From Macrocystis pyrifera (Eukaryota > Sar > Phaeophyceae > Laminariales > Laminariaceae): 64,000 nucleotides of DNA. A program made the translations under genes and the position numbers. The notes under the pieces are model-generated. The model made no database searches, had not been told where the DNA came from, and was given only the letters and a program-made list of their open reading frames with translations. Below, piece after piece: positions 12,301 through 23,916 of this stretch (position 1 is its first letter; each line of letters opens with the position of its first letter). The stretch lies in contig JASSKH010000031.1 in the NCBI GenBank assembly GCA_031763025.1, positions 4,757,783 to 4,821,782 on the forward strand, in the 5' to 3' direction.

Positions 12301-13574
12301 CAATCCTCTATTTCGGGGGGCACAATACCAATCAGAATCCACGATGTACCCCAAAACCCATGTATCCGCCTACCACTCTGCGCGGAAATACGATACAAGG
12401 ACTCTTTCGGCCAATTTTTGTGCAGTCAGGATAAGTGGATCGAAAAACCCCGTTTCCGATCGAAGACAAAATCGGGCTTTCATATAATACTGTTGACATT
12501 TTTTTCGATCGAGCGATCCGATCCACGCATCCCGTCGAACAACTCAAACTCGAGTTTTTCGACGGGATTCGTGGATCGGATTTCTCGACCGAAAAAGTTT
12601 TTCGAAGCCCTCTCCACCCCTCCAAACACAACGGTCACGCCACACAGCAGCAGCCTGAACACCTCTTCGATGTTGGACTGACTGCTCTACTGCTGTTGCT
12701 GCTCTACTGCTGCGGCTGCTGCTCACAGCGCGGTACCTCCTAGGGCCAGCGAGCAGGACACGAAGCAGTTTTAAGAATACTTTCGCCTGCGATGCTCCCA
12801 AAGAGCACGAAAACTACTATTTCGATCCGATAGACGATAGGGAAGGGAGGCATCCAGACACACCCTGCCGAATTCATAATGGATCGGAAACCCACCTTTT
12901 TTTATCCTTCCAAACCGACGGTATTTCATGTAAGAGTTACCCGTAGACATTACTATGAAGACCAATCGGTCCTTATGTTTACACCCAGGGTGGTGTGTCT
13001 TATACCGTATATATACGAGGTTCCTGTCCGGGACGTGCCTAGGGGACTGGCGCAAGAACGCATTGAAGAAGATAGAGCATACGATATTGTATCATATGCA
13101 TACGCTACAAATATCACGACGTTATGAAATATCTGCATATTGCTGCTGTACGTGTAGACGTGTGCTGCAGCAGACTGTTCTTTCGTAACTGCCATTTGCA
13201 TTTTTGAAGAAAAAACATACTATTAATACATGGAAAAAGTGTGGAACTGTTACTGTCGACTTGAATCGCTTTTATAGATTTTTCCTGATGATTCCACCGA
13301 ACATTGTACGATACTTGTCAGTATGTTGATGCATGTCTTTGTTATGGCGCTCATGGGGAAGAACGCCTCTCCCGCACAAAACCAAGGACTGCCGACAAAA
13401 ACAAATAGGTTTGAAACCCCACGCGTGACACACGGCACACACCGCACACAAACGCGTGACACACGGAACGCAGCAGTACAGTGACGGGATGATATTTACA
13501 CAAGTAGAAAAGGATGCACCTAAGAAAGAGTTGGCACTCTCGACCACACTCGGCTGCCCATGAAAAATCGCACT

Positions 13575-13605
<31 letters not shown>

Positions 13606-16448
13606 CGTTGTACATGCGGCAGCATGCATATTCTACACAATGGCAGAGACTCCCAGCTCTACAGATGGCAGGGTTCGATAGAAAAGCAACTACGGTACTG
13701 TATCAATAGAAAGCCACTGCAATACAGCGCGGACAAACTACCGCACGCGCGTGATGTTGCTTCCTGCTCTGATGGAGGGCGGCAGGCGTGTATAGCGCTA
13801 TAGCCAGCTGGTTTGCAGCACACGCACTGCACTGCTCATGTACTGTTTGTTTTCTGTGGTGCCTGGGCTACGTACACGGCCATTTTACTACCAGTTATAT
13901 TACAAAGGTCCGTATCACCTGGTACCTGGTATTATTTTTCCCTGCACACACATGCAAAGCAGCACAGCAGAAGAGGGAGAGGTGGAGATGACAGATGACG
14001 GGCCGCAGCCTCCGCTATCAAGCAACTAGTCATAGCAGTACACCATGGACCTGAGACACGCGCGTGGTGTGGCCGCTGCTGCTTGTGCTGCTACAGTAGG
14101 CGGGGTCGTAACGTTGTCTGTGTTCTTTGCATGTTATCTGATGTCTAGATTTCTTGAGTTTGCCTCGGTCAAGAAACACATAACATCGGAAATATAAGGA
14201 CAGTTTAGCTACTCTGTTCAATCCAAACGGTCTTTATATTTCCGTCCAGAGTGTGCGTGGTTCTGTCACACGCAGCGGCAGCAAAGATAGGGAGATGGTG
14301 GATTACGGACCGCAGGCTCTGATAAAACACAACTAGCCACAGCAGTACAGCGCAGATGTGTGTGTCACACGCGCACAGCAGTGTTGCGTGCTGGTGCTTA
14401 TGCGCTGCAGTGTTGTAGCGTTGTGCTCTCTGCCTGTTGTCTGTTCCCTACCTGGTACACGTCTGGGCTGTCTGCTCGTGAGAGGGCAAAAAGCTGACGA
14501 CTTCGATCGGTCGGTACGTACGTAGAAAATAAGGCCTCTCGTACTGAAACCAGGGAAATCGTCTCATCCACTCCCGCCGGAAAAAAAAAACTTCGAGCGC
14601 CTGTTACGCGCTCCAGAGTGGACGGATCGCGCCGAGACCTCGACCATTGTCTCCGGCCGGGCTTCCAGTGTCGGAGTACTCAGCATTTTGCCGAAATGCG
14701 CTCGTACGAAGACGAAAGTTGGAAAAAAAGTAAGACAAATTTGCAAACACACTCGTACGTATACCTATGATGCGCGCGCGTTGTACAGAGTCTCCCTAAC
14801 AATGCGTTGCACTTCGGACACATCCCCTTCTTGCCTCAACAGAGCGAGCAGCCCTACTACTAACCGTACGTATATAGCTACAGCAGTACATCGTGCTGCA
14901 GATCCTGTCATCGGCATTCGTTTTATTGGCGCTTTTGTTCCCTCTCCAACCCCGAAGGCAGTTTTCGTTGGTCCATTGCTGGTACGGTAGGTGTTAGCTC
15001 TGGGTAATTTACCGTGCGCCGTTCAGACGAGAAAGTACGAGGTACGTATGATATGATACGCACCAGTATATACCAGGTATATACGTACGAAACGGGGACG
15101 CCTGGTGGATTGAGGTCGAGAGTTTTCGGCTCGCTCAGAGTGACTCGTAATTGTTACGTGAGTCTTGACTCCCGATCGAGCTGGGGACTCGACAACGCGT
15201 AAGCTATGCGACTACTGTAAAAGCAAGCAAGAGGCGTACTGCTGTATCACACCCCAGTATGTGCCTGGCACCTGGGACTCGTACAGGTGTCAAGGGAAGC
15301 ACCAGGGGTGTTCGTTCGTGAGCCGGTAACCAATCGTACAGGATTATTGCCCTTTGCCGGGATTTTTTCACGGTATGGTCCAGGTACCAGGGTACTGTTA
15401 TACCGTACGTACAACACGCAAGATGACAACACCCCCCCGGACGATTTTCCAAGCTGGGTTTTCTCGCCAACGGGGAGGGCGTACTGAGTACGACGAGCGA
15501 TACATGCATCCATGGATGTCATGCAACCTTTCTCGACGAAATCTTTCCAAAGCCACCATTTTCGTTGTGCAGTGCGTGTGCCGCCGCCCATGTTTGGAGG
15601 AAACCGGGCCTAAAATTCGTCCCAGGGGATGTGTTATCTTGCCTGTTATACGGACGGTACTGTACGGTACCAGGTACCTGGTGCACCGTTATTGCCGGTA
15701 TGATAGTGTTTGCTCGCAGTCGATGGCGAGGTGCACACGGCGTCTTGGAGGTTGGCTCGTTACGTAACATACAAAGGCCGGTCGCTCTCACCGTGCACGT
15801 GAAGACGATGGTCATTTTCTCCTCCCTCGTCTGCTCCGACCCAGGCACATCAAGAAACCTCACTGTCGGGGGCTCTGCCCCGTTGTCGACCGCTGCGCCC
15901 CCAGCGCCAGCCCCGAGAGGCACCCTATCCTCCTTGGGCATCATGGCCCGGTCAACGTCACCACCATATTCGCTGTCTTTTGGCCCCGCCTTGTTAGCGG
16001 CAGCATCCACGTGGGTCACGTGGATATTCAGCTTGTTTTCTGTTGAGGAGGTGGTGGCGGCGGCGGTGGTTCGGGAGAGGTTGTTGCCTTTGTCGTTGTC
16101 CTCTGAGCGCGTGGAGAGGGACCTTCGGTGCGATGGAAGCGTCGACGGCAGCCAAGAAGGAGCTGCCGTGCGAAGGGTTGCGGTGAGCTGGGGCGAGAAG
16201 GAGAAGCTCCCTCTGCTTCTGTTCCTGCTGCTGCTGCTGCTGCTGCTGCTGCAGAAGCCGCTCTGGTTGGCGATTGATGCAAAGCTGCGGTGTAGCAACG
16301 ACGCTTGCTGAGGTGTCGTGGCGGAGATGGAAAAAAGTGTGTTGTTTACGTTGCCGTGTCTCGATGGTTTATTCACCAGGTTGCTGGCTGGCGCAGCAAA
16401 TCTCTGCAAACGTACTCTCACTGCCGAAGCTGGCCCGCGAAAAGCCAT
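9395..16448 (-). CDS. DNLZ: Mitochondrial DNL-type zinc-finger protein (Zim17/Tim15/Hep1 family), 3 exons
   Basis: Members of this family keep mitochondrial Hsp70 soluble in the matrix. Exons on the minus strand are 15792-16448 (219 codons), 10501-10613 and 9395-9635; splice phases are 0 and 2, all GT-AG, and the product is about 336 aa. Exon 1 starts with an Arg/Ser-rich, acid-poor segment (MAFRGPASAVRVRLQRF) typical of a mitochondrial presequence, followed by a low-complexity Ser/Ala linker. The zinc domain begins at about residue 212 (TIVFTCT|VCDTRTAKTF). The first CXXC (CTVC) is split by the 5.2-kb intron; the second is CPGC, followed by the hallmark HLIADRLG|WFEEA and WDIEK. The C-terminal tail is Ala/Lys-rich and ends at a TGA at 9395-9397. 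Introns hold MITE-A copies, a hairpin and minisatellites. All the expected Cys are present. It sits head-to-head with the DOT1 gene. Confidence 0.93.
9686..9786. mobile_element. MITE-A copy 2
   Basis: Inside DNL intron 2. Both TIRs are present with mismatches. Confidence 0.9.
10039..10143. mobile_element. MITE-A copy 3
   Basis: DNL intron 2, only about 250 bp from copy 2; intact TIRs flanked by TA. Confidence 0.92.
10787..10858. repeat. (ACAAG)n minisatellite
   Basis: Pentamer array in DNL intron 1. It generates spurious repetitive ORFs on both strands. Confidence 0.85.
11090..11202. mobile_element. MITE-E, TIR element related in its tips to MITE-A
   Basis: Left end TTACGGGGGGGCATATGTAG plus TAAGAATCAGAACC; right end GGTTCTGATTACTGTG then CCCGCCCG, an imperfect inverted repeat of about 28 bp. 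A left-half copy lies at 12313-12372. The internal sequence differs from MITE-A. Confidence 0.65.
11379..11483. mobile_element. MITE-A copy 4
   Basis: DNL intron 1; full-length with TA flanks. Confidence 0.92.
11881..11984. mobile_element. MITE-A copy 5
   Basis: DNL intron 1; full-length. Its right flank continues directly into a TATTAATA word (11985-11992). Confidence 0.92.
12313..12372. repeat. MITE-E left-half fragment
   Basis: TTTCGGGGGGCACAATACC followed by AATCAGAATCCACGA, then ACCCCAAAACCCATGTATCC, matches the left half of 11090-11202; the right half is missing. Confidence 0.55.
12501..12596. repeat. Near-perfect 96-bp hairpin (inverted repeat)
   Basis: The arm TTTTTCGATCGAGCGATCCG and on through ATCCACGCATCCCGTCGAA pairs with the complementary downstream arm ending GGATTTCTCGACCGAAAAA, with CTCAAACTCGAG at the turn. 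It is either a palindromic MITE or a fold-back element in DNL intron 1. Confidence 0.75.
13560..13605. repeat. CAG microsatellite
   Basis: Short (CAG)n run in DNL intron 1. It is one of several CAG/CTG arrays in the window (12141, 16230, 54960, 55870). Confidence 0.8.
13935..14480. repeat. Diverged direct duplication
   Basis: Two related blocks (about 13950-14110 and 14275-14430) share GGAGATG, GCCGCAG, CAACTAGNCANAGCAGTAC and CACACGCG in order. It is a segmental duplication within DNL intron 1; function unknown. Confidence 0.45.
14186..14256. mobile_element. MITE-C palindromic element
   Basis: CGGAAATATAAGGACAGTTT pairs with AACGGTCTTTATATTTCCG after a short loop. Same family as 43594-43679. 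Confidence 0.55.
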
Positions 16449-16985
16449 GAATGCCGGCTATAGAGAAGACGTGGGGGTGGAGATGGGCGACGACACCAGA
16501 GCGACGACATCGGGAAAGTAGAAGGAGGGTTTCCATAATAAAATTTGCGTTAGTTTTAGGGGACATATCGTCCCTGAACCCAAAAAGTGGGAGGAACAAT
16601 GATGCGCGACGAGCCACCAACACCGAGAACTATCTCTAGCCACGAGCAAGATCTGCATCGGATAGTAGAGACCTGAGCGCTACCCCAGGGCCCAAAGAAC
16701 GGCCATCGTGAAAGCAGAGAGAAGCAGCGTAAAGAGCTCCCTGGTCGAGGTACGTTCCTGTTCCCGCAGTACGTTTTCCTCCCGCCAAAAGTATCGGTTT
16801 TTTGGCGTTTTCACAACCTATGCGCAGCACGCGCAGAGCCCAGGACTCCCACAGGAGAACCAGATACGAGACGCGGAAAACAATCGCCGCGAAGCGTGAC
16901 TGAAGACTTTTCCCCACCACGCTTCCCCACCTCCGCCATTTCCTCCTTCGCCCCTCCGGTTGCCCCAGTCCCTCCGGCCGCAAGC
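16449..16985. promoter_or_regulatory. Shared 537-bp divergent promoter region
   Basis: The gap lies between the start codons of the DNL gene (minus) and DOT1 (plus). It must hold both 5' leaders and promoters unless an upstream non-coding exon exists. I see no clear TATA box, CCAAT box or other named element. It is one of the few stretches without a MITE or homopolymer tract. Confidence 0.55.
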
Positions 16986-18798
16986 ATGGAGCGTTCTGGC
17001 CAGGAACCTAAACAGGAAGCGAAACCCGCCGTTGGTGGTATCGATCAGCGAAACACGGCAGACCAAGAATATGTGTCGAATCCTGGAAGCCCTTCGGGGT
17101 GGGAAAGTCCTTTGCGAGGGCGGAAGGATGCTCCTGCTGCTGCTGCGGCGGCGGAGCCTTTGCCCCCTCCGCGTACCCCGGAGAAGAGAGAGATCAGCGC
17201 TGCGATGAGCCCCGAGAGGCCGTCGGCCGTGCTCGATCGCCGGGCGAGTGCTGCCACAAACTCCGGAGGTACGATCGTATATGTCTTGTTCTTGGTCGTA
17301 TTTTGTTTTTGCTCGCCATACGTACATTTTTTTTTTTTTCTGGCGCCAGCAGATGGACTTCTTCAAGTCCTTGATGAATGAAGCAAGACCATCCTACAGC
17401 AGTAGGTGCCGGCATCACCGCCGTTGCTGTTGCGCAAGGCACTCAAAATACTCGCGGGGGGAATGGTTCATGTGGCTGGCTAGATATTGGCCTTGCGTCT
17501 GAGTTCGAGCTCGCGCTTGGCGAATTCCTACTGCCCAGATGGCGGAGAGAGAAAAAGGCGTGCGTGCAGCCTGGTATGGCCGTCATTTTTGGTCGTGGTA
17601 CTCGTACCAGTTATAATATGGGTTGGTTGGATTTTTTGCGCCTTGTTTTTCTTTTCTGGTTGGCTTGGCGCCAAAAAAGCCGTTGTGTGGTTTATGGCAG
17701 CACGTACCTCTGCTGCTGCTGCGTGCACCGGTGCGTACAGCAATTATGACGTACCTGGTGCCGGGCACCAAGCACTGTTGCTGCTGTGTAGGCGGCCAAG
17801 TACTCCAGAGGCGTGCACACGCAGAGGGGAAACGAGACAGCAGTCACTATTACTATTAAATATCAATAGTATGTGTGTGTGTCATTCCCATGGATGTGTT
17901 GCCTTTGTGTACCATACCAGGTACCAGTCTGGTCGTAAATATAAGGGAGGTTCTGATGGCAACAAAATTTCGAAATGTACCTTATATTTATGGCCAGACT
18001 GATATATCATATACTATTAATACCTGGTACCAGGTATGTGTGTGTTGACGTCCTTTCTACCCTCAACTTCATCAGTACCTGATTGATCCCTTATCCTACA
18101 CAAAAAGAGGTACTGATTATGTGGTCACAGACCGTGACAGGCAGCACAGAAAGACCAAGAGTACAAAAAATGGATATATTTATATTCATGGGTAGAGCGG
18201 GTGAAATGACAGCAGCGTACCGGGTACGGGAACACAACGTAACCCCCCCAAGACCAAAAAATAAGAACAAAAAGACAATAAATAAGAAAAAATCAGAAAT
18301 GAAACAGAATACGATTGACGCAAGGAGACCAGAAAGGCTGCTATTGTGTAATAGAATGAAAGCATACGTGCTCAAGAAGGACAGATATTAATAGCTGCTG
18401 CACGGACGAAGCAACACGAAGGAGAGCAAGATATCGGCATAAGGACGGCCGGGAGGGGAAAGGAAACAAAGGGAGAGACAAGGCAAAAAGCAAGAATGAA
18501 GAGAGAGGGGAAAGAAAAGAGAAAATCGTACGCCAGGCGGTGATAGTAACATGAGCCGTCTCTGCTAGAAAACCGATTCGAAAACCTAGCCACACCCTCT
18601 GCTGTCTCCTTCCTACTCTCGTGAATAGCGGTGTCAAGTGTCCACGCTGCCGCTGTCTCGGTCCGCCCCATTGAACAACTCAGCAGAAACAAACAAAAAC
18701 TGCTATTAATAGACTTTAAGGGCTAGTCGAACCGATACCTAGCCACCCGATCTATCATTTCGTTTCTGCATTCGTCGACAGCTGTAGTATCGGTACGG

Positions 18799-18829
<31 letters not shown>

Positions 18830-21132
18830 GCCGCCGCCGTCCCCTTGTCGCCGCTCTTGGCGTGCCCAGCTGCGTGGCGCAGCCGGCTTCTCTGCGCCTC
18901 GTCCCTGTGCCACCTCGTCACGAAACAGTCCGCCGTTTCGACGACGCCCCGGTACCACGCCCCGCTCTTCTTAAGCCGCCCTCGGCCTTAACACCGTCTC
19001 CACTCTGAACAGCAAAAAAGGGGAGCTTTCCGTGGACCCCTCGGTGGCTCGAAAAACCTGAGGTCGTCTGCTGGACGTTGGGCCCAGTTATTTTGCGGTC
19101 GGCCTGGTCCGGGGTTCTCCCCACCCGCCATCGTCCCAAACATCGCCCGACGGGTCAGCCGTTCATTGGTCGTCCGCTGTACGGGCCCCTCCCCGCAAAG
19201 AGAAGGCGTCTCGTTTGCGGATGATCGTCTCCACGCTCTCGCTTTGTGCCTTTTTGAGGGCTTTGACGGACGACATGATGGTCGGTGCGTTGTCGACGCT
19301 GGAAGCCTATTATCTGTAGGAGAAGTTTGTGGTGTGCCGTTCGGAGCTCCGCAAAGCAAAGATGTCAGGAGACAGCGTTTTTACCCCTTGACAGAGAGCA
19401 AATTCGCCTTGACATGCCTTGCTTGACTGACACCAAACTACTAGATTTTAGAGTGAAACACTCGGCCCTACACCGTTGACAGCGCACGTTTTTGCTTGCT
19501 TGACGTGTCTCTTGACATCTTTGCCGCAAAGTGCTCCTGGCCAAGAGTCCGCGTCACACGCCCGTACGGCAGGGTCTCCATTACCTCGGCCTTTAGCATG
19601 CGCACTTTTAGAGTGAACGGGGCATCTTCCGTATCGTACAGCTCCCGTTTGAACCGAGTGTAGCATGCCCATGCGAGTCGGATCCGTCGTGTGATCTCTG
19701 GCGTAATGTCAGCGCTCGCGACGTCAAGACCGCCCCGGTACAAAAACTGCATCGTTTGTCTGTACCTCTGGCCCGCTGCGTCGATGACGAGCGGTTAGGG
19801 CTGGGGTGCCTTGTTCGGTGTCCGCAGCAGCATGGTGTCCGTTTTCTTTTTTAGAACGGTGCGGCCCGCTGCTTCGAAAACGATCACAATGACGGTCAGT
19901 CATCTCCCCAAGCCCCTCCGCCGACTTAGACGCAATGCCTGCATCGTCCGCGTACAGCATACCCCATACTGCCCTCCGTACGTGTTAGTGGGTCAACCTT
20001 CAACCCGTCCTCCCCGAGGTCCTCCTCGAGGCGAGAGGTGAACCAAGTCCCTCAAAATGTCTGGGTCTTCACTGAAGCGTACCAACACGGCGTGTATCAC
20101 TGTGACAGCAGCGAAGAAGACATTGAACAGAAGCGGTGACAGCACGCATCCTTGCCGCAGCCCCTGAGTGACGTCAAACCATTCCGAGTGCCCACCGTCA
20201 TCCGTACGCACGCGGGCTCGCATGCCTCCGTGGAACCGGCGAATAACGGTTGGCATGTAACATGTAATACGTGCTGGAAGGTTTGGCGAGTACTTGATGG
20301 AGGGCATGAATGACGTACGAGCTACTCGACGTCGTAGGTTTCTGTCGATGGTTTGTTGTTTATGCTCTATTTTGTTCAATCTACCCTGGTGTGTATATTG
20401 TATGAAATATACCTGGCATGTAGGAGAGACTACAGTACAAGACACGGCGTTGGGTCTATTGCTACTGCTGCTGTAAATTGGAACATCACTATGGATCATA
20501 GCTGGTTCCGGTAGGCAGTACGTAGCAGCACTCTGGGTACTGGGCACACTGCCAGTATTCTGATAAAACCAGTATTCTGATACAAGCGTAATGATAGTAT
20601 CCGCCCGCCGACGTAAAAATATACTAGCTGAAGTATACTCTAAGGTCTGAAGCATTCACGACTAACTCACAACAGTCGTGACGTAGGCCAGTGCTCGCAG
20701 TGTCACACCTCGAAAAATCTATCGGACCAGTACCAGGTATTACAGCCCAGTACTCGCAAGATCAAACCTCGACAATAATGTGTACCAGTACAGCCCAGTG
20801 CAAGTATGACGTACATACGATCACACCCCGATATCACTACGGGTTGTACGTAGACCTGTTGTATCGGGTATGACCTGCTCCTGATCATGTTTTATGTTGC
20901 TGTTACTCCTATCCCTACTGATAGTGCTACGTACTGCTATCGCTGCTGATATTGCTACTGCTATCGCTACTGATATCGCTGCTGATATCGCTACCTACTG
21001 CTGTCGTCTCTGGCTACCGCGATAGCTTATTGCCTAAGCATTGTTGTTGCTACGGCTGTCGCTGCTCTACCGATTTTTGCTGCCGAAACTGCCGCTGACA
21101 CTCCTCCTGCCCCTGCTAACATTGATCACCCT

Positions 21133-21194
<62 letters not shown>

Positions 21195-22085
21195 TACTGC
21201 CACTGTCACACTCCCACATCACAGCAGCCACGGGAACTCCCACGAAATCAAGGGACGATATCGCTGCCGACGCCGCCGCGATGCCGCCTCCGCCGACAAC
21301 TCCCAAGAGGAGGGGCCGTCGCGCCCTACCGCGCTCCAAGACCCCCGCCAAGCCGAGGACTCCCAAGGGGGGGCTAACCGCCCTAAGGATGGGCGAAGGG
21401 GAGGACGAGGAAGACGGGCGGAAGGAAGGGGAGGGGGATGGGGAGGAGCAGGAGGAGAAGCTGACCCCGAGCAAGGAGAAGCTGCGAGGGCCTAACCGTG
21501 CATTGGAAATGGTGAGAGGGAGGGTGGTGTCTGTGCGTGGTGAGGCGGGGGGTGCGTGTTCGGGTGCTTGACTGCATGTCGTTTCGCGCATACGTAGCTT
21601 CGTATCTGCTGCTGCTGGTTGTGTGACGATTTTGTTGAATCCCGTTTATAGCATCGGATTCGGGGGAATCTACATCACTGCAACTTCCCAAGTCGAACTT
21701 TTTTCTGGCATCACGTAATTGGGATGTTTTTGTGTGCGTGGGGAGAGAGCCGAGTACCAGACATTTGGTGGGACAGTAGTTTTGTAAATACACACAAGTA
21801 TTGCCAACACAGGAGATTCAGTGGAGCATTGTAAACGGTGCCTGGCATTTGATGGGGCTTGTCATATACCGTGTTGATATCAGCGCGCAAGCCATCTGTT
21901 GTAGATGTCGACGTTTGGCCACGGTCAAGCGAGGACGCGTTCAATATGCCACGGGGGCGGGCACAAAGGCAAGACTTTAGCTCTCTACCAGCATGACTAC
22001 TGCGGTGCTCGAGAACTGCTCGACAGGGGATGTACTCATGTCCTGCATGGCCGTAGCCGTATATCGATAAGGAGGGGGGGGGAGG

Positions 22086-22122
<37 letters not shown>

Positions 22123-23882
22123 GATTGTTTTCGTTTTCGCTAGGGTTGATTAAGGAGTCGTTGGGAGGTCAGTCAATTCTTAAGGGCGAACTTGGGGGAG
22201 GGGGGCGGGTTGGCGTGATTTGGTGTTTTAGTTATTGTTGGAGGAATCTCGTGCGGTGCGCGCGACCTGTGAGTTGTCCTGGTGTGAAATATGCGGGGAT
22301 GGGTTGCTGGTACGACAATAGTTCGGCGAGCCAGTTGGATGGTTTATCGTTTCGATCCGAATCAATTTCGTTTAGGAGATAATCGTGCCATACCTACATC
22401 GGCGTCTCCTCGCACGCTTGTCTTGGGATGAGTGGGCTGTTTCGAGGTCGTTCTGGCTCTTTGGTTTTCGCTCGCTTTCATTGTTTTTTAGTTTTCTCTC
22501 TTTTTGCGATACCCCCTCCCCCTTTTCTTTCTTTTTTTTCGGAGTTTTTTTTTTTTTTCAACTTTTTTCGTTTCTGCTCTTATTCTTTTTTCGATGGCAC
22601 CTCTTTTCGTGATACCCCTCGCCCCCTACCCTTTTTGTTCAAGGCCATGTTGACTTTTTGGTTTCTGCTTATTTCCGATTTCCAATTCCCCCCCTCCCTC
22701 TCTTCTGATACCCCCCCCCCTGCCTACCCACCACCACCACCACCACCACCACCCACCCACCTCACGCAACTTTTTTCAAGGTCATGTTTATTTGTTGGTA
22801 TCTGTTTTTTTTTTTTTTTTCAATGGCCCCCGCTTTTTTTCATGACACCCCTCCTCCCTCTTCCTCCCCCCACTCTCGGGACTTACACAGACGCCGACAA
22901 AAAAGGTGAAGGGTAAGGCGTTCGGTCGCGCAGAGGGCAGGTCACCGTGGAAGGACAGGATTGCCGTGCCTAGCGCAGTGTCCCGGGTGTACAGCCTTGT
23001 CCAGAGGGCCACGGGAAGCGTCGGAGGGAATGGTGAGAGGACTATTTTTTGTATTGCTTAGGAGATAGCGGGAATGTTGAATAAGAGGGGGGGGGAAGGG
23101 GGGGGGGGGGGGGGGGGGGGGGTACTCATGTCATGCATGGTCATGGTCGTGTCCGCAGACACTCGCGTCCCTACAGTGCTTGGGCGGAGCGCGGAGGGGC
23201 GTACTCATTTTTTGCTTCCCTCAGTCATTTGACCATTGGCTACGCAACCCTTTCGAGACAGACCACCGTTCCTACTCCTAATAGACACCTCCAACATTTG
23301 GCCCGCTCATTGCGTTTTTTTCCCCCATTTATCACATAATGGTAAGCGCTTTTTGCCTCTGGTTCCTTAGCTCCCCTTCCTGTTTTGCCTTTAGTGGCCG
23401 AGAGGCGGGTTAGCTGCAGGTAAACTAAATGCGGGGAGAAACATTCTGTTTGATGCGATAAGGCCGCGACTCGACACGAAGACGATTTTGGTTCGGTTCG
23501 GTTCGGTTCGGTTCGGTTCGGTTTTTACGCTCTTTTTTTTCGCCTTTTTTTGTTTTTTTTGCTCCGTTTTGGTGTGGTAATGCTCTGGTTTGGTTTGTTT
23601 CGGTTCGGTTTACAGTAGTGTGAATTTTATTTGTTTCTCTTGGTTATATCGGCTTTTCCGCCACCATCAAGGTACTCCAGTTGCGCATGATATCACTGCC
23701 GCTCTGCCCCCGCGGACGGGGAGGAGGTTAGGATTGTCACGTCACGTCAGGCGGTTTATTTATTTGTAATTTCGTAGCCGTGGTCGTGTGTTTTTTTGTA
23801 TTTTTTTTTGTATTTTTTTCTTGTTTCCAACACACGAGGCACAGCAGTTTTCAACAAGCGAGAAAATAGTGTTGTTCTGGAG

Positions 23883-23916
<34 letters not shown>

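Noticed and set aside
17350-17560. Open frame after a T12 tract ([14 protein letters not shown]), possible DOT1 exon
   Set aside because: Phase from exon 1 leads to a stop within 10 codons, whereas direct joining to 21225 fits in phase and composition.
21041-21224. Start of DOT1 at the ATG at 21041 with a poly-Pro leader
   Set aside because: The poly-Pro comes from a C61 tract; a CAG acceptor at 21224 in matching phase to the exon at 16986 is more plausible.
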